The position numbers and the translations under genes are program-made. The notes beneath the pieces were generated by a model. The model saw nothing but the letters and a program-made list of their open reading frames with translations. It had not been told where the DNA came from and ran no database searches. Source: Natronosalvus sp042663485 (lineage in GTDB: Archaea; Halobacteriota; Halobacteria; Halobacteriales; Natrialbaceae). From it: a DNA stretch of 64,000 nt. Where the stretch lies: assembly GCA_042663485.1 (NCBI GenBank), contig JBHTAF010000001.1. One strand, 5' to 3'. This document shows, piece after piece, positions 1 through 7,300 of the stretch. The first letter of the stretch is position 1. Every line of letters begins with the position of its first letter.

Positions 1-474
1 GCGACCGCTGGCTGTCTGGGATCGGCCGACGAAGGTGACGGGAACGAGAACGGAAATGGGGACGGATCGGACGACGAGGACCCCGTACCGGCCGGAACTC
101 GCCTCGGCGAAATCACCGTCGAGAACCTCGACGACGCAAACCACACGGTCGACGTCCTCGTCGAATACGACGGCGAAATCGCCCACTGGTCGACGCACGA
201 GTTCGACGACGAGACCGGCGGCGCCACGCTCGAGGCCGACTGGCCCGACGAACGGGGCGACTTCCGGGTGACCGCTCGCATCGACGGCGGGGACTTCACG
301 CAGGTGACGCCGGCGAACTGGAGCGAGCCCGACTGTCTCAACCTCATCGTCCTGGTCCGCCGGGACGGGACGGTCCGCATCGCCGGCGTCACCGAGGGCG
401 GTCCCTGCGGCTCCGGCGACGTGGACATCGAGGACGCCCAGGACGCCGAAGAAGCGAACGAGAGCGACGAGTAG
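1..474 (+). CDS. Secreted lipoprotein, 5' end missing
   Basis: The reading frame is open from the first base and ends with TAG at 472-474, so the start lies before the window. The visible 157 residues begin with Ala-Thr-Ala-Gly-Cys, which fits the end of a lipoprotein signal peptide with the lipidated Cys at residue 5. A Gly/Asp/Glu/Asn-rich linker follows (about residues 8-25), then a compact domain that looks like a beta-sandwich (from GEITVENLDD to VRIAGVTEGG) and an acidic tail. This is a common layout for haloarchaeal lipid-anchored surface proteins. I do not recognise the family, and no function is assigned. Confidence 0.75.
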   Translation, partial: ATAGCLGSADEGDGNENGNGDGSDDEDPVPAGTRLGEITVENLDDANHTVDVLVEYDGEIAHWSTHEFDDETGGATLEADWPDERGDFRVTARIDGGDFTQVTPANWSEPDCLNLIVLVRRDGTVRIAGVTEGGPCGSGDVDIEDAQDAEEANESDE

Positions 475-599
475 GGACTCGAGTCGACGACCGCCGGACG
501 AAGTAGCGGCGAGGACGACGAGCGCGGCGAAGCGGAGACGTAGGCGGCGGGAGCGGTGAAGCGGAGGCGAGGACGACGCGAGCGACGAACGAAAACGGG

Positions 600-606
600 T
601 TTTACC
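600..606 (+). promoter_or_regulatory. TATA-like box of prs
   Basis: TTTTACC is centred about 25 nt before the ATG at 628, the spacing expected for a leaderless haloarchaeal transcript. It supports the start at 628 over an upstream in-frame start at 556, whose extra 24 residues are Arg-rich and unlike this family. Confidence 0.55.
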
Positions 607-627
607 ACGGGCACGCTTTCCACGCGT

Positions 628-1515
628 ATGACCACCATCGTCAGCGCCTCGAGTTCCCAGGCGCTTGCGGCCGCCCTGGCCCGCGAACGCGACGCGACGC
701 TCGCCAGCGTCGCCTACGACCGCTTCCCAGACGGCGAACTGTTCGTCAGCCTCGAGGGTGAGTCGGCTGACCTCGAGGGCGAACGCGTCGTCGTCGTCGC
801 CGCGACAGCCTCGAGCGACGCCCACGTCGAACTGCTCTGTCTGCAAGACGCCGCCCGGGAGGCCGGTGCATCCGAGGTCGTCACCGTCGTCCCGTACATG
901 GGCTACGGCCGCCAGGATAGGGCGTTCGAGCCCGGCCAGCCGATCTCGGCGCGCGCCGTCGCCCGGTCGATCTCGACCGGCGCCGACGCGACGTTCGTCG
1001 TCACGCCCCACGAGACGTCGGTCTGTGACTTCTTCGACCCGGCGGCGACCCCGGTCGACGCCGCGAGCGTTCTCGCCGAGCCCCTGCCAGCCGACCTCGA
1101 GGAGCCGGTCTTCCTCTCCCCGGATTCGGGCGCAATCGAACTGGCCGAAACCGTTCGCGACGCCTACGGTCGCGGGGAGACAGACTACTTCGAGAAGGTT
1201 CGTCGCTCCGGCACCGACGTGGAGATCTCCCCGAGCGATGTCGACGTCGCGAATCGAGACGTCGTCGTCGTCGACGACATCATCGCCACCGGCGGCACGA
1301 TGAGCGAGGCCGTCGGCGTCCTCGGCGAGCGCGGCGTCGGGCGCGTCTTCGTCACCTGTGTCCACCCGCTTCTCGTTCGGAACGCCTACACGCGCCTCTC
1401 GAACGCCGGGGTCGAGGCCGTCTACGGCACCGATACCCTCGAGCGACCGGCGAGCGCCGTCTCCGTCGCGCCAGTCGTCGCCGAGGCGCTCGAGAGCGCG
1501 GGCCACCTCGACTGA
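628..1515 (+). CDS. prs: Ribose-phosphate pyrophosphokinase (PRPP synthetase)
   Basis: Makes 5-phosphoribosyl-1-diphosphate from ribose 5-phosphate and ATP, the precursor for nucleotides, His and Trp, in the cytoplasm. The 295-residue product has the family landmarks in order: the loop VVPYMGYGRQDRAFEPGQ (about residues 88-105) followed by ISARAVA, and the PRPP-binding P-loop VVVVDDIIATGGTM at about 211-224. Its length is slightly under the usual 300-320, as in other archaeal forms. ATG 628 is chosen because the protein then begins directly with the first beta strand (MTTIVSASSSQ) and a TATA-like box lies at the right distance. It stands alone, with the preceding lipoprotein gene ending about 150 nt upstream. 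Confidence 0.95.
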   Translation: MTTIVSASSSQALAAALARERDATLASVAYDRFPDGELFVSLEGESADLEGERVVVVAATASSDAHVELLCLQDAAREAGASEVVTVVPYMGYGRQDRAFEPGQPISARAVARSISTGADATFVVTPHETSVCDFFDPAATPVDAASVLAEPLPADLEEPVFLSPDSGAIELAETVRDAYGRGETDYFEKVRRSGTDVEISPSDVDVANRDVVVVDDIIATGGTMSEAVGVLGERGVGRVFVTCVHPLLVRNAYTRLSNAGVEAVYGTDTLERPASAVSVAPVVAEALESAGHLD

Positions 1516-1688
1516 TCTCGGATCACCGGGAAAATTGCCGCGAACGGACGGCCGAAGACCCATGAGTCGAACGACATATTACGGTTGGGTCGAATCATCG
1601 ATTCGAACGGGAGATTCGGCGGAAGTTCACGGGAGACTCGCCGGGGGTACCGACGAATCATCGACTACGCGACCCACACTCGTCCCAG

Positions 1689-2234
1689 ATGCACGGACTC
1701 GTCCACCAGACGCTGAAGACCTACGTCGTCGAGAAGACCGACGAAGCGAGCTGGGCGGTCGTCCTCGAGCGCTCGGGGATCGATCCCCGGCTCTACCTGC
1801 CGGTATCGCACTACCCCGACGAGGAGATCGCGACGATTCTCGAGACCGTCGCCGAGCTGTCGGGTCACGAGGTGGCGGCCGTCGAGCGCGACTTCGGCCG
1901 GACGCTCGCTCCCGCGTTGCTCCAGAACTTCCGCGCGCACTGGCGAGAGGACTGGTCGCTCGTCGACCTCCTCGAGGCGCTCGAAGAGATCGCCGCTGCG
2001 CTCGCAGCCAAGTCGGCCGAGAACCGACCGCCGACGGTAACCTGCGAGTCGACCGAATCGGGTCTCCAGGTCACTTACCGCTCACACCGCGATCACCCGG
2101 CAATGGCCCACGGCATCCTCGAGGGACTGGCCCGCGAGTTCGAGGCGGACGTGACGGTAACCCGCGTCGAGACGGAGCGGACCGACGCGGAGACGCGGGC
2201 TGTGTTTCGCCTGGACGGCGACGGACTCGAGTGA
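1689..2234 (+). CDS. H-NOX (heme NO-binding domain)-like protein without an obvious proximal His
   Basis: A 181-residue protein beginning MHGLVHQTLKTYV, as H-NOX/HNOB domains do, with HYPDEE at residues 41-46 and the exact YxSxR heme-propionate motif (YRSHR) at 130-134. H-NOX proteins bind heme and sense NO or O2. The proximal ligand His normally sits on the helix before the PP motif. Here the matching stretch (LLEALEEIAAAL, 94-105, before PP at 114-115) has no His, and the only nearby one is in FRAHWRED at 84. The fold assignment is good, but classical heme ligation is doubtful. The ATG gives a full-length domain, and I see no strong TATA box. A standalone gene with no kinase or cyclase partner beside it. 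Confidence 0.75.
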   Translation: MHGLVHQTLKTYVVEKTDEASWAVVLERSGIDPRLYLPVSHYPDEEIATILETVAELSGHEVAAVERDFGRTLAPALLQNFRAHWREDWSLVDLLEALEEIAAALAAKSAENRPPTVTCESTESGLQVTYRSHRDHPAMAHGILEGLAREFEADVTVTRVETERTDAETRAVFRLDGDGLE

Positions 2235-2317
2235 TCGGTGGGTGAAATCGGCCTGGGCGCCACCACGGTAGGCGCTGACAAACGAGACGGAGAGTGCCCG
2301 CAGCCGCGTCGAAACAG

Positions 2318-2338
2318 TGGTTAACAGGAGACTAACCA
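2318..2338. repeat. Inverted repeat upstream of an acidic-protein gene
   Basis: TGGTTA and TAACCA form perfect 6-nt arms separated by 9 nt, ending about 30 nt before the ATG at 2369. It could be an operator overlapping the promoter of that gene or the 3' hairpin of the H-NOX-like gene. The sequence does not decide. Confidence 0.4.
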
Positions 2339-2368
2339 ATAGGGACGGGGTGGAGCGCTCGAGTAGCT

Positions 2369-2932
2369 ATGAGCGACTACCCCAGGGACGAACCGGATGC
2401 CTCTGACGCCTCGGACGTCTTCGACGACGTCACACCCGATCCGGACGCCGTACTCGACGCCTTCGACGTCGACTCGCCCGACGACCTGCTCGCCGACGCC
2501 GCCATCGGTGACGGCGCTCACGACCCCACGACCGACGACGCCATCGACGCCGACGACACCATCGCGAGCGAACTCTTCGACGAACTCGGGCGCGTCGCCC
2601 GCGAACTCGAGGCGACCGATACGGTCGAACGCGAACCCGAGGGGACGCTCACATCGGAGCTCACGACTGAACGCACGACCGAACGAACGCAACTGGGCTA
2701 CGAAGAAGCCGACGACGTCGGGAAAACGACCGTCGAAAAACGCGTGCGCGAACTGCCGTCGTCCTGGCAGGCGGCCTTCGGCCGCGAGTCCGATCGGAGC
2801 GACGGCCGAACCGAACGCCGACAGCGGCGAACCGGGAGACGGCTTCGGGTCCGAACCGAGTCCAACCTCACGCTCTCGGGGCCGACGCCGTCGCCGGTGC
2901 GCATCTCGAACGAGACGTTCGGGCGAGTTTGA
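2369..2932 (+). CDS. Acidic hypothetical protein
   Basis: A 187-residue protein with a very acidic first half (repeated Asp-Ala, Asp-Asp and Asp-Pro) and a basic, Arg-rich stretch at about 140-165, ending in an ordered-looking segment (TLSGPTPSPVRISNETFG). No membrane segment, signal or catalytic motif is visible. Codon choice and acidity match neighbouring real genes. It converges on the signal peptidase gene with a 70-nt gap. The family was not recognised; the charge split suggests a largely disordered regulator or binding protein, which is inference only. Confidence 0.6.
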   Translation: MSDYPRDEPDASDASDVFDDVTPDPDAVLDAFDVDSPDDLLADAAIGDGAHDPTTDDAIDADDTIASELFDELGRVARELEATDTVEREPEGTLTSELTTERTTERTQLGYEEADDVGKTTVEKRVRELPSSWQAAFGRESDRSDGRTERRQRRTGRRLRVRTESNLTLSGPTPSPVRISNETFGRV

Positions 2933-3002
2933 GTCTGAAGGCGATACGACGCGACCACACGAATCGAGACTCACGCGAGTCGGCTGGTCAGCGCCGGGAC
3001 GA

Positions 3003-4184
3003 TCAGCGCCGTCTCGAGCACGGTGGATACGCGAATCCAATTGCGCCGACCATCCCGAGAAGCGTCGGTGACAGGAGGGAGAGGCTGCTCGAGACGGCCG
3101 GAATCACCGCGAACGGGAAGAGTTTCTCGAAGCCCAGCCGAACGTGCCCGAGCCACGGGATCCGGAACATGCCCTTGCCGGTGGTCCACTCGGGTTTGAC
3201 GACCGACGTGTCGGCGCCGACGTTCGCCGTCTGGTCGTAGCCGCTGTTGGCGTCGCCTTTCGTGATGAACCCGTCGTGGGGGGCCGGGCAGGCCCGAACC
3301 CGATCGCAGCTGGCGCCGTTGACGAACTCCGGGTTCGCCTGCCCGTCGACCCAGTTCTCGTCGGCCTCGACCCAGAAGTGGGCGCGGTGGATCACCGGCG
3401 TCTCGCGTGCGTTGCCGTCCGGTCGGAAGATGATCACGTCGCCGGCACCGCCGAACTTCTCGTGGCCGTTCTCGAGGCCCAATTCGCGGGTGACGATTCC
3501 GGTTCCGTCGATCGAACCGTCGCCGACGAACCGATCCTCGGCGACGACGAAGATCATGTCCCCGCGCTCCATGTTGGGTTCCATGCTCCCGCTCTCGACG
3601 GCGACCAGCGGCGGCCAGATGCCGCTGACGCCGAAGAGAACCAGGCCGATGACGGCTACGAGCGCGACGCTGCTCAGCACGTCGCGGACGGCGACGACGG
3701 TGCCGTTGTTGGTCCGGAGGAACCAGCGAATCGGGCCGTCGTCTTCGATCGTCACCCGGTCGTCGTCCGGCCGCGCCCGTCGTGGCGGTGGCGGTGTTCG
3801 GTCGCGCTCCCGGGCGGTCTCGCTGGCGAGCGTCGACTGGCCTTCGGACATACCGACACTGCCATCGCTGTCACCGCTTGCGTTACCGACGTCACCGCCA
3901 CCGCTGCCGCCGCTACCGCTGCTACCGCTGCTACCAACGTTGTCGCCACCGCTACCGACACCGTCTCTATCGCCACCATCGCCGGACGCCCCCGCCGGCG
4001 ACGATGAGTCGCTTCGGCCCGCACTCGAGTCGTCTTCCGCAGGTGGTCGACTCGAGTCGGCCCGTTCGGTACCATCGTCCCTCGACTGATCGCCGTCCGC
4101 CCGGTCGCTCGGACGTTCCGGCCCGGTGCCGTCGGCGCGCTCACTCGAGTCCGCCTGTCGGTCGTCGCCGCCGTCACCGCTCAT
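3003..4184 (-). CDS. Type I signal peptidase, archaeal (Sec11-like)
   Basis: Cleaves signal peptides from exported proteins at the outer face of the membrane. After about 140 residues of low-complexity Ser/Gly/Asp/Glu-rich cytoplasmic sequence there is a membrane segment (SSVALVAVIGLVLFGVSGIW), then the catalytic Ser box ESGSMEPNM (Ser near 200), the His box VIHRAHF that replaces the bacterial Lys, and the Asp box TKGDANSGYDQ. A C-terminal hydrophobic stretch (FPFAVIPAVSSSLSLLSPTLLGMVGAIGFA) gives one or two further membrane segments. ATG 4184 is preferred over an in-frame TTG at 4211 because an AAAATTGA box lies about 30 nt upstream. Divergent from the PolD subunit gene. A second, different signal peptidase lies at 39964-41133. 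Confidence 0.9.
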   Translation of the reverse strand: MSGDGGDDRQADSSERADGTGPERPSDRADGDQSRDDGTERADSSRPPAEDDSSAGRSDSSSPAGASGDGGDRDGVGSGGDNVGSSGSSGSGGSGGGDVGNASGDSDGSVGMSEGQSTLASETARERDRTPPPPRRARPDDDRVTIEDDGPIRWFLRTNNGTVVAVRDVLSSVALVAVIGLVLFGVSGIWPPLVAVESGSMEPNMERGDMIFVVAEDRFVGDGSIDGTGIVTRELGLENGHEKFGGAGDVIIFRPDGNARETPVIHRAHFWVEADENWVDGQANPEFVNGASCDRVRACPAPHDGFITKGDANSGYDQTANVGADTSVVKPEWTTGKGMFRIPWLGHVRLGFEKLFPFAVIPAVSSSLSLLSPTLLGMVGAIGFAYPPCSRRR

Positions 4185-4211
4185 CGACTCCCGGTTTGGG
4201 GGACGCGGCAA

Positions 4212-4219
4212 TCAATTTT
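4212..4219 (-). promoter_or_regulatory. TATA-like box of the signal peptidase gene
   Basis: AAAATTGA on the minus strand is centred about 31 nt before the ATG at 4184. It would overlap the coding sequence if the TTG at 4211 were the start, so it argues for 4184. Confidence 0.4.
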
Positions 4220-4289
4220 CTGTTCGAGGGTGACTCGCGTTCTCACGCCGACAGGTCGTCGCTCGAACGGACAGTCGTATCCGCCATCC

Positions 4290-4296
4290 TTTTATC
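4290..4296 (+). promoter_or_regulatory. TATA-like box of the PolD small-subunit gene
   Basis: TTTTATC is centred 26 nt before GTG 4319, which fixes that GTG as a leaderless start. Confidence 0.6.
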
Positions 4297-4318
4297 GTCA
4301 CTCACGAATACGCAGGAC

Positions 4319-5869
4319 GTGCCACTCGAGGGGCCAGCCCGGATCGTCAGCGAACTCACGAGTCGCGGCTACAACGCCGACCGCGAGGCGGTGACGCTTA
4401 TCGCCACCGCGGACGACCCCGCCAGCGTCCTCGAACGCGCTATCGACGCCGCCCCCGAGAATGCGCTCGTCCTCCGGACCGAGGACGTCAGGACGGCGCT
4501 CGACGGCGCAATCGATCAGCCGGCCTCGAGCGAGCCGACGTCCGCTCGCCAGGACCCCTCTGTTTCGACTGGAACCACCGCCGACGTATCGCCACAAGGC
4601 GAGGGGAGCGCTCCAGTCGAAACGAAGGGGAGTTCCGCTCCGAGAACACCGCTCGACCCGAATCGGCAGTCGATCGACGTCGCCAACGACATGACCGGCC
4701 AGAGTACCGGCACCGGCGAGTACGAAGACTTCGTGGCGGTCTTTCGCGACCGCCTCGAGCGCCTCGGCGGTAAACTCCGGGGCCGGGTCAACCACCGTCC
4801 GGCGACCGCCATCCAGGCGATGCCCGGCGGCGGCGAGGTCGGGATGGTCGGGTTGGTCAACGACATTCGCTCGACGGCCAGCGGCCACTGGCTGATCGAA
4901 CTCGAGGACGCCACCGGGACCTTCCCGTGGCTGGTGATGAAGGACCGCGACTACGCCGACCTGGTCGACGAGTTGCTCTGTGATGAGGTGCTCGCGATGG
5001 AGGGAACGCTCTCGGACGACGCGGGCATCGCCTTCGTCGACTCCATGTACTTTCCGGACGTCCCCCGGACCCACCAGCCCTCGACGGCCGACCGCCACGT
5101 CCAGGCGGCGCTCATCAGCGACGTCCACGTCGGCAGCCAGGAGTTCATGCACGACGCCTGGAACCGCTTTACCGACTGGCTCCACACCGAGGACGCCCAG
5201 CACGTCGAGTACCTGCTCATCGCCGGCGACATGGTCGAGGGCGTCGGGATCTACCCGAACCAGGACGAGGAACTCGACATTATCGACATCTACGACCAGT
5301 ACGAACGCTTCAGCGAGTACCTCAAGCAGGTTCCGGGCGACCTCGAGATCGTGATGATCCCGGGCAATCACGACGCGGTTCGCCTGGCCGAACCCCAGCC
5401 CGGGTTCGACGAGAACCTGCGCGAGATTATGACCGCCCACGACGCACAGATCGTGAGCAACCCCGCGATGGTCACCGTCGAGGGCGTCTCCGTCCTGATG
5501 TACCACGGCGTCAGCCTGGACGAGGTGATCGCCGAGTTGCCAGCCGAGAAGGCGAGCTACGACGACCCGCACAAGGCGATGTACCACCTCCTCAAGAAGC
5601 GCCACGTCGCGCCCCAGTTCGGCGGCCACACCCGCCTCGCCCCCGAGGAGAAGGACCACCTGATCATCGACGAGGTGCCCGACATCTTCCACACCGGCCA
5701 CGTCCACAAACTCGGGTTCGGGAAGTACCACAACGTGCTCGCGATCAACTCCGGGTGCTGGCAGGCCCAGACGGACTTCCAGAAGAGCGTCAACATCGAC
5801 CCCGACTCCGGCTACGCGCCCATCGTGGATCTCGACACGCTCGAGGTCACCGTGCAGAAGTTCGCGTAG
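4319..5869 (+). CDS. polD1: DNA polymerase II (PolD) small subunit DP1, exonuclease
   Basis: Small, proofreading subunit of the euryarchaeal replicative polymerase PolD. The 516-residue protein starts at GTG 4319 (PLEGPARIVSELTSRG, typical for the family and 26 nt after a TATA box). An N-terminal helical domain and a variable Ser/Pro/Thr linker (about 65-135) are followed by an OB-fold domain (about 165-250) and a calcineurin-like phosphoesterase domain with the metal-binding motifs DVHVGS, GDMVEG, PGNHD and GHVHKLGFG. These are intact, so nuclease activity is expected. The large subunit DP2 is not in the window. A long open frame on the opposite strand is a codon-bias shadow. Confidence 0.95.
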   Translation: MPLEGPARIVSELTSRGYNADREAVTLIATADDPASVLERAIDAAPENALVLRTEDVRTALDGAIDQPASSEPTSARQDPSVSTGTTADVSPQGEGSAPVETKGSSAPRTPLDPNRQSIDVANDMTGQSTGTGEYEDFVAVFRDRLERLGGKLRGRVNHRPATAIQAMPGGGEVGMVGLVNDIRSTASGHWLIELEDATGTFPWLVMKDRDYADLVDELLCDEVLAMEGTLSDDAGIAFVDSMYFPDVPRTHQPSTADRHVQAALISDVHVGSQEFMHDAWNRFTDWLHTEDAQHVEYLLIAGDMVEGVGIYPNQDEELDIIDIYDQYERFSEYLKQVPGDLEIVMIPGNHDAVRLAEPQPGFDENLREIMTAHDAQIVSNPAMVTVEGVSVLMYHGVSLDEVIAELPAEKASYDDPHKAMYHLLKKRHVAPQFGGHTRLAPEEKDHLIIDEVPDIFHTGHVHKLGFGKYHNVLAINSGCWQAQTDFQKSVNIDPDSGYAPIVDLDTLEVTVQKFA

Positions 5870-5903
5870 GTGCGTCACTCTTCGTCCGCGTCAGTGATCG
5901 GCA

Positions 5904-6410
5904 TTAGACGTATCCCTCGATAGCCACCGAAACCGACTCGAGGGCCTCGGCTCTCTCGTCAGTGACCCTGACGAGCAGCGAGTGGATTCCCAGATCGTCG
6001 TTCACGCCGCGCCACCACGGGTGTTCGACGGTTACGTCGAGGTGAAGTCCGTCGTCGGTGCGAGAGACCGCCTCGAGTGCGAGATTGGGTTCGGTTTGCA
6101 TTCCCGTCTGGACGACCACGAGAGACGAGGCGTCGAAATCGGTCTCTTCGACGAACGTGATCGCAGAATCGTCGAACGTGATCTCGTCCGCTCCCGTCTC
6201 CTCGTCTTCGATAACCCTGTGTCGCTCCTCTCTCGAGCCCAGATCGCGATCGGGCGGCGCTGGCTCGCCGAACACGTCTCCGCTAACGTACAACGTTTCG
6301 ACGTCCATTCCGTCCGGCAGGGAGGGGGATCGATACCAGTTCCACGCGACGTATCCGCCTGGAACACTGGCGCTCGCTCCGGCGAGAGTGAGTACGCGCC
6401 TTCGGTTCAT
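5904..6410 (-). CDS. Hypothetical exported protein
   Basis: A 168-residue protein beginning MNRRRVLTLAGASASVPGGY, an N-terminal export signal with Arg-Arg that resembles a short Tat-type leader (no lipobox Cys). The mature part is acidic with alternating beta strands (ITFVEETDFDASSLVVVQTG; EPNLALEAVSRTDDGLHLDV) and a C-terminal beta-rich end. It lies 34 nt from the convergent PolD gene. The family was not recognised. Base composition is slightly more A+T-rich than the neighbours, as in the next gene, so the pair may be a less conserved accessory segment. Confidence 0.65.
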   Translation of the reverse strand: MNRRRVLTLAGASASVPGGYVAWNWYRSPSLPDGMDVETLYVSGDVFGEPAPPDRDLGSREERHRVIEDEETGADEITFDDSAITFVEETDFDASSLVVVQTGMQTEPNLALEAVSRTDDGLHLDVTVEHPWWRGVNDDLGIHSLLVRVTDERAEALESVSVAIEGYV

Positions 6411-6499
6411 TGAGGATATGTCGTATGCAAAAACCATGACTCTTCGGGAGGCATCCAGAACATGATTGGTCGATAGAGAGATCGTACTACGCCCTCTTG

Positions 6500-7209
6500 C
6501 TACGTTTCCCGTACATTTCGTCGGTCGGTCTCGTACGCCCACACTGCACTCACCCCAGCACCGACGACGATGTCCGCACCGAGTCCGAGAATTCCACCGA
6601 CCATGCTCCCGAGAACGCCCGCTGACGGCTCGTACCAGGAGAGCGCGATCACGCGACGATCGCGATCGGGTTCGATTCCGGCCAACATCTGCACGCCGGA
6701 GCACGTATTTCCCACACAGAGCGATGGTGGTGCGATGGGGTACGACGTCTCGCCGTCCTTCCACTCGACGAACGGTTCCGTCGAGAACACGCCCGCCGGA
6801 TGGGCCTCGAGTACCGTGCGAACGGCCGAAATAACGGCGGGATTCGCGTCCTCGTCGAGGGTGAACGACGTATGTTCCGGGACGTACTCGAGACAGCACC
6901 GACCGTCGTGGAAGAGCCGAATCGACCTGAGCGCGTGCACTCGCTGCCAGGAGTCGATCGTGAGCAACGCGTTCAGTACGTCGCCGACATCCTCGGCGGC
7001 GTTCCCCTCATAGACGACGTCGCTCTCGTCAGGTCGTGCGTCGAATCGATCCTCGAGCAGCGAAATTACGTCAGCGTAGTCGTCTTCGAAGTGTGTCCGC
7101 TCGAGACCGCCGCTGTCGCGACGATGGCGTCGACCAGGAGTCGAACGTGCGCGTCGGTACCGATCACGGGGTCGCCGACGAGCACGGCGTGACTCAACTG
7201 GTGTTGCAC
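6500..7209 (-). CDS. Hypothetical protein with C-terminal membrane segment, probably frameshifted
   Basis: The long frame ending at 6500 codes for HFEDDYADVISLLEDRF onward and ends with a glycine-rich membrane segment (SMVGGILGLGADIVVGAGV). It contains CC and a CVGNTC motif (possibly disulfide or metal). Upstream of about 7100 this frame turns Arg-rich and unprotein-like, while another frame, from GTG 7209 (MQHQLSHAVLVGDPVIG, then VRLLVDAIVATAAVSS), looks real and hits TAA at 7066-7068. A TATA box TTTATC at 7231-7236 fits the GTG at 7209. One missing base near 7095-7115 would join the frames into about 236 residues. A sequencing error, a true pseudogene or programmed frameshifting are all possible. 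Function unknown. Confidence 0.55.
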
Positions 7210-7230
7210 TGTATACACCACCAAGCGCGG

Positions 7231-7236
7231 GATAAA
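7231..7236 (-). promoter_or_regulatory. TATA-like box of the frameshifted gene
   Basis: TTTATC on the minus strand lies about 25 nt before GTG 7209, the leaderless spacing seen throughout this window. It supports the view that translation begins in the frame that is later interrupted. Confidence 0.5.
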
Positions 7237-7300
7237 TGAGCGTTTCTGACAACTCGAGCGACGACGACCGAAAACGAATCCGAATCACCCAAACGGGCTA

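Noticed and set aside
4298..5878. A 526-codon open frame antisense to the PolD small-subunit gene
   Set aside because: High G+C with C/G in third positions keeps antisense frames open. The translation is a Val/Asp/Leu-rich shadow without any family motif, while the plus strand has all phosphoesterase motifs.
6500..7100. Insertion sequence or toxin-antitoxin origin for the slightly A+T-richer unknown pair at 5.9-7.2 kb
   Set aside because: No terminal inverted repeats, target duplications, transposase motifs or paired small toxin/antitoxin genes were found.
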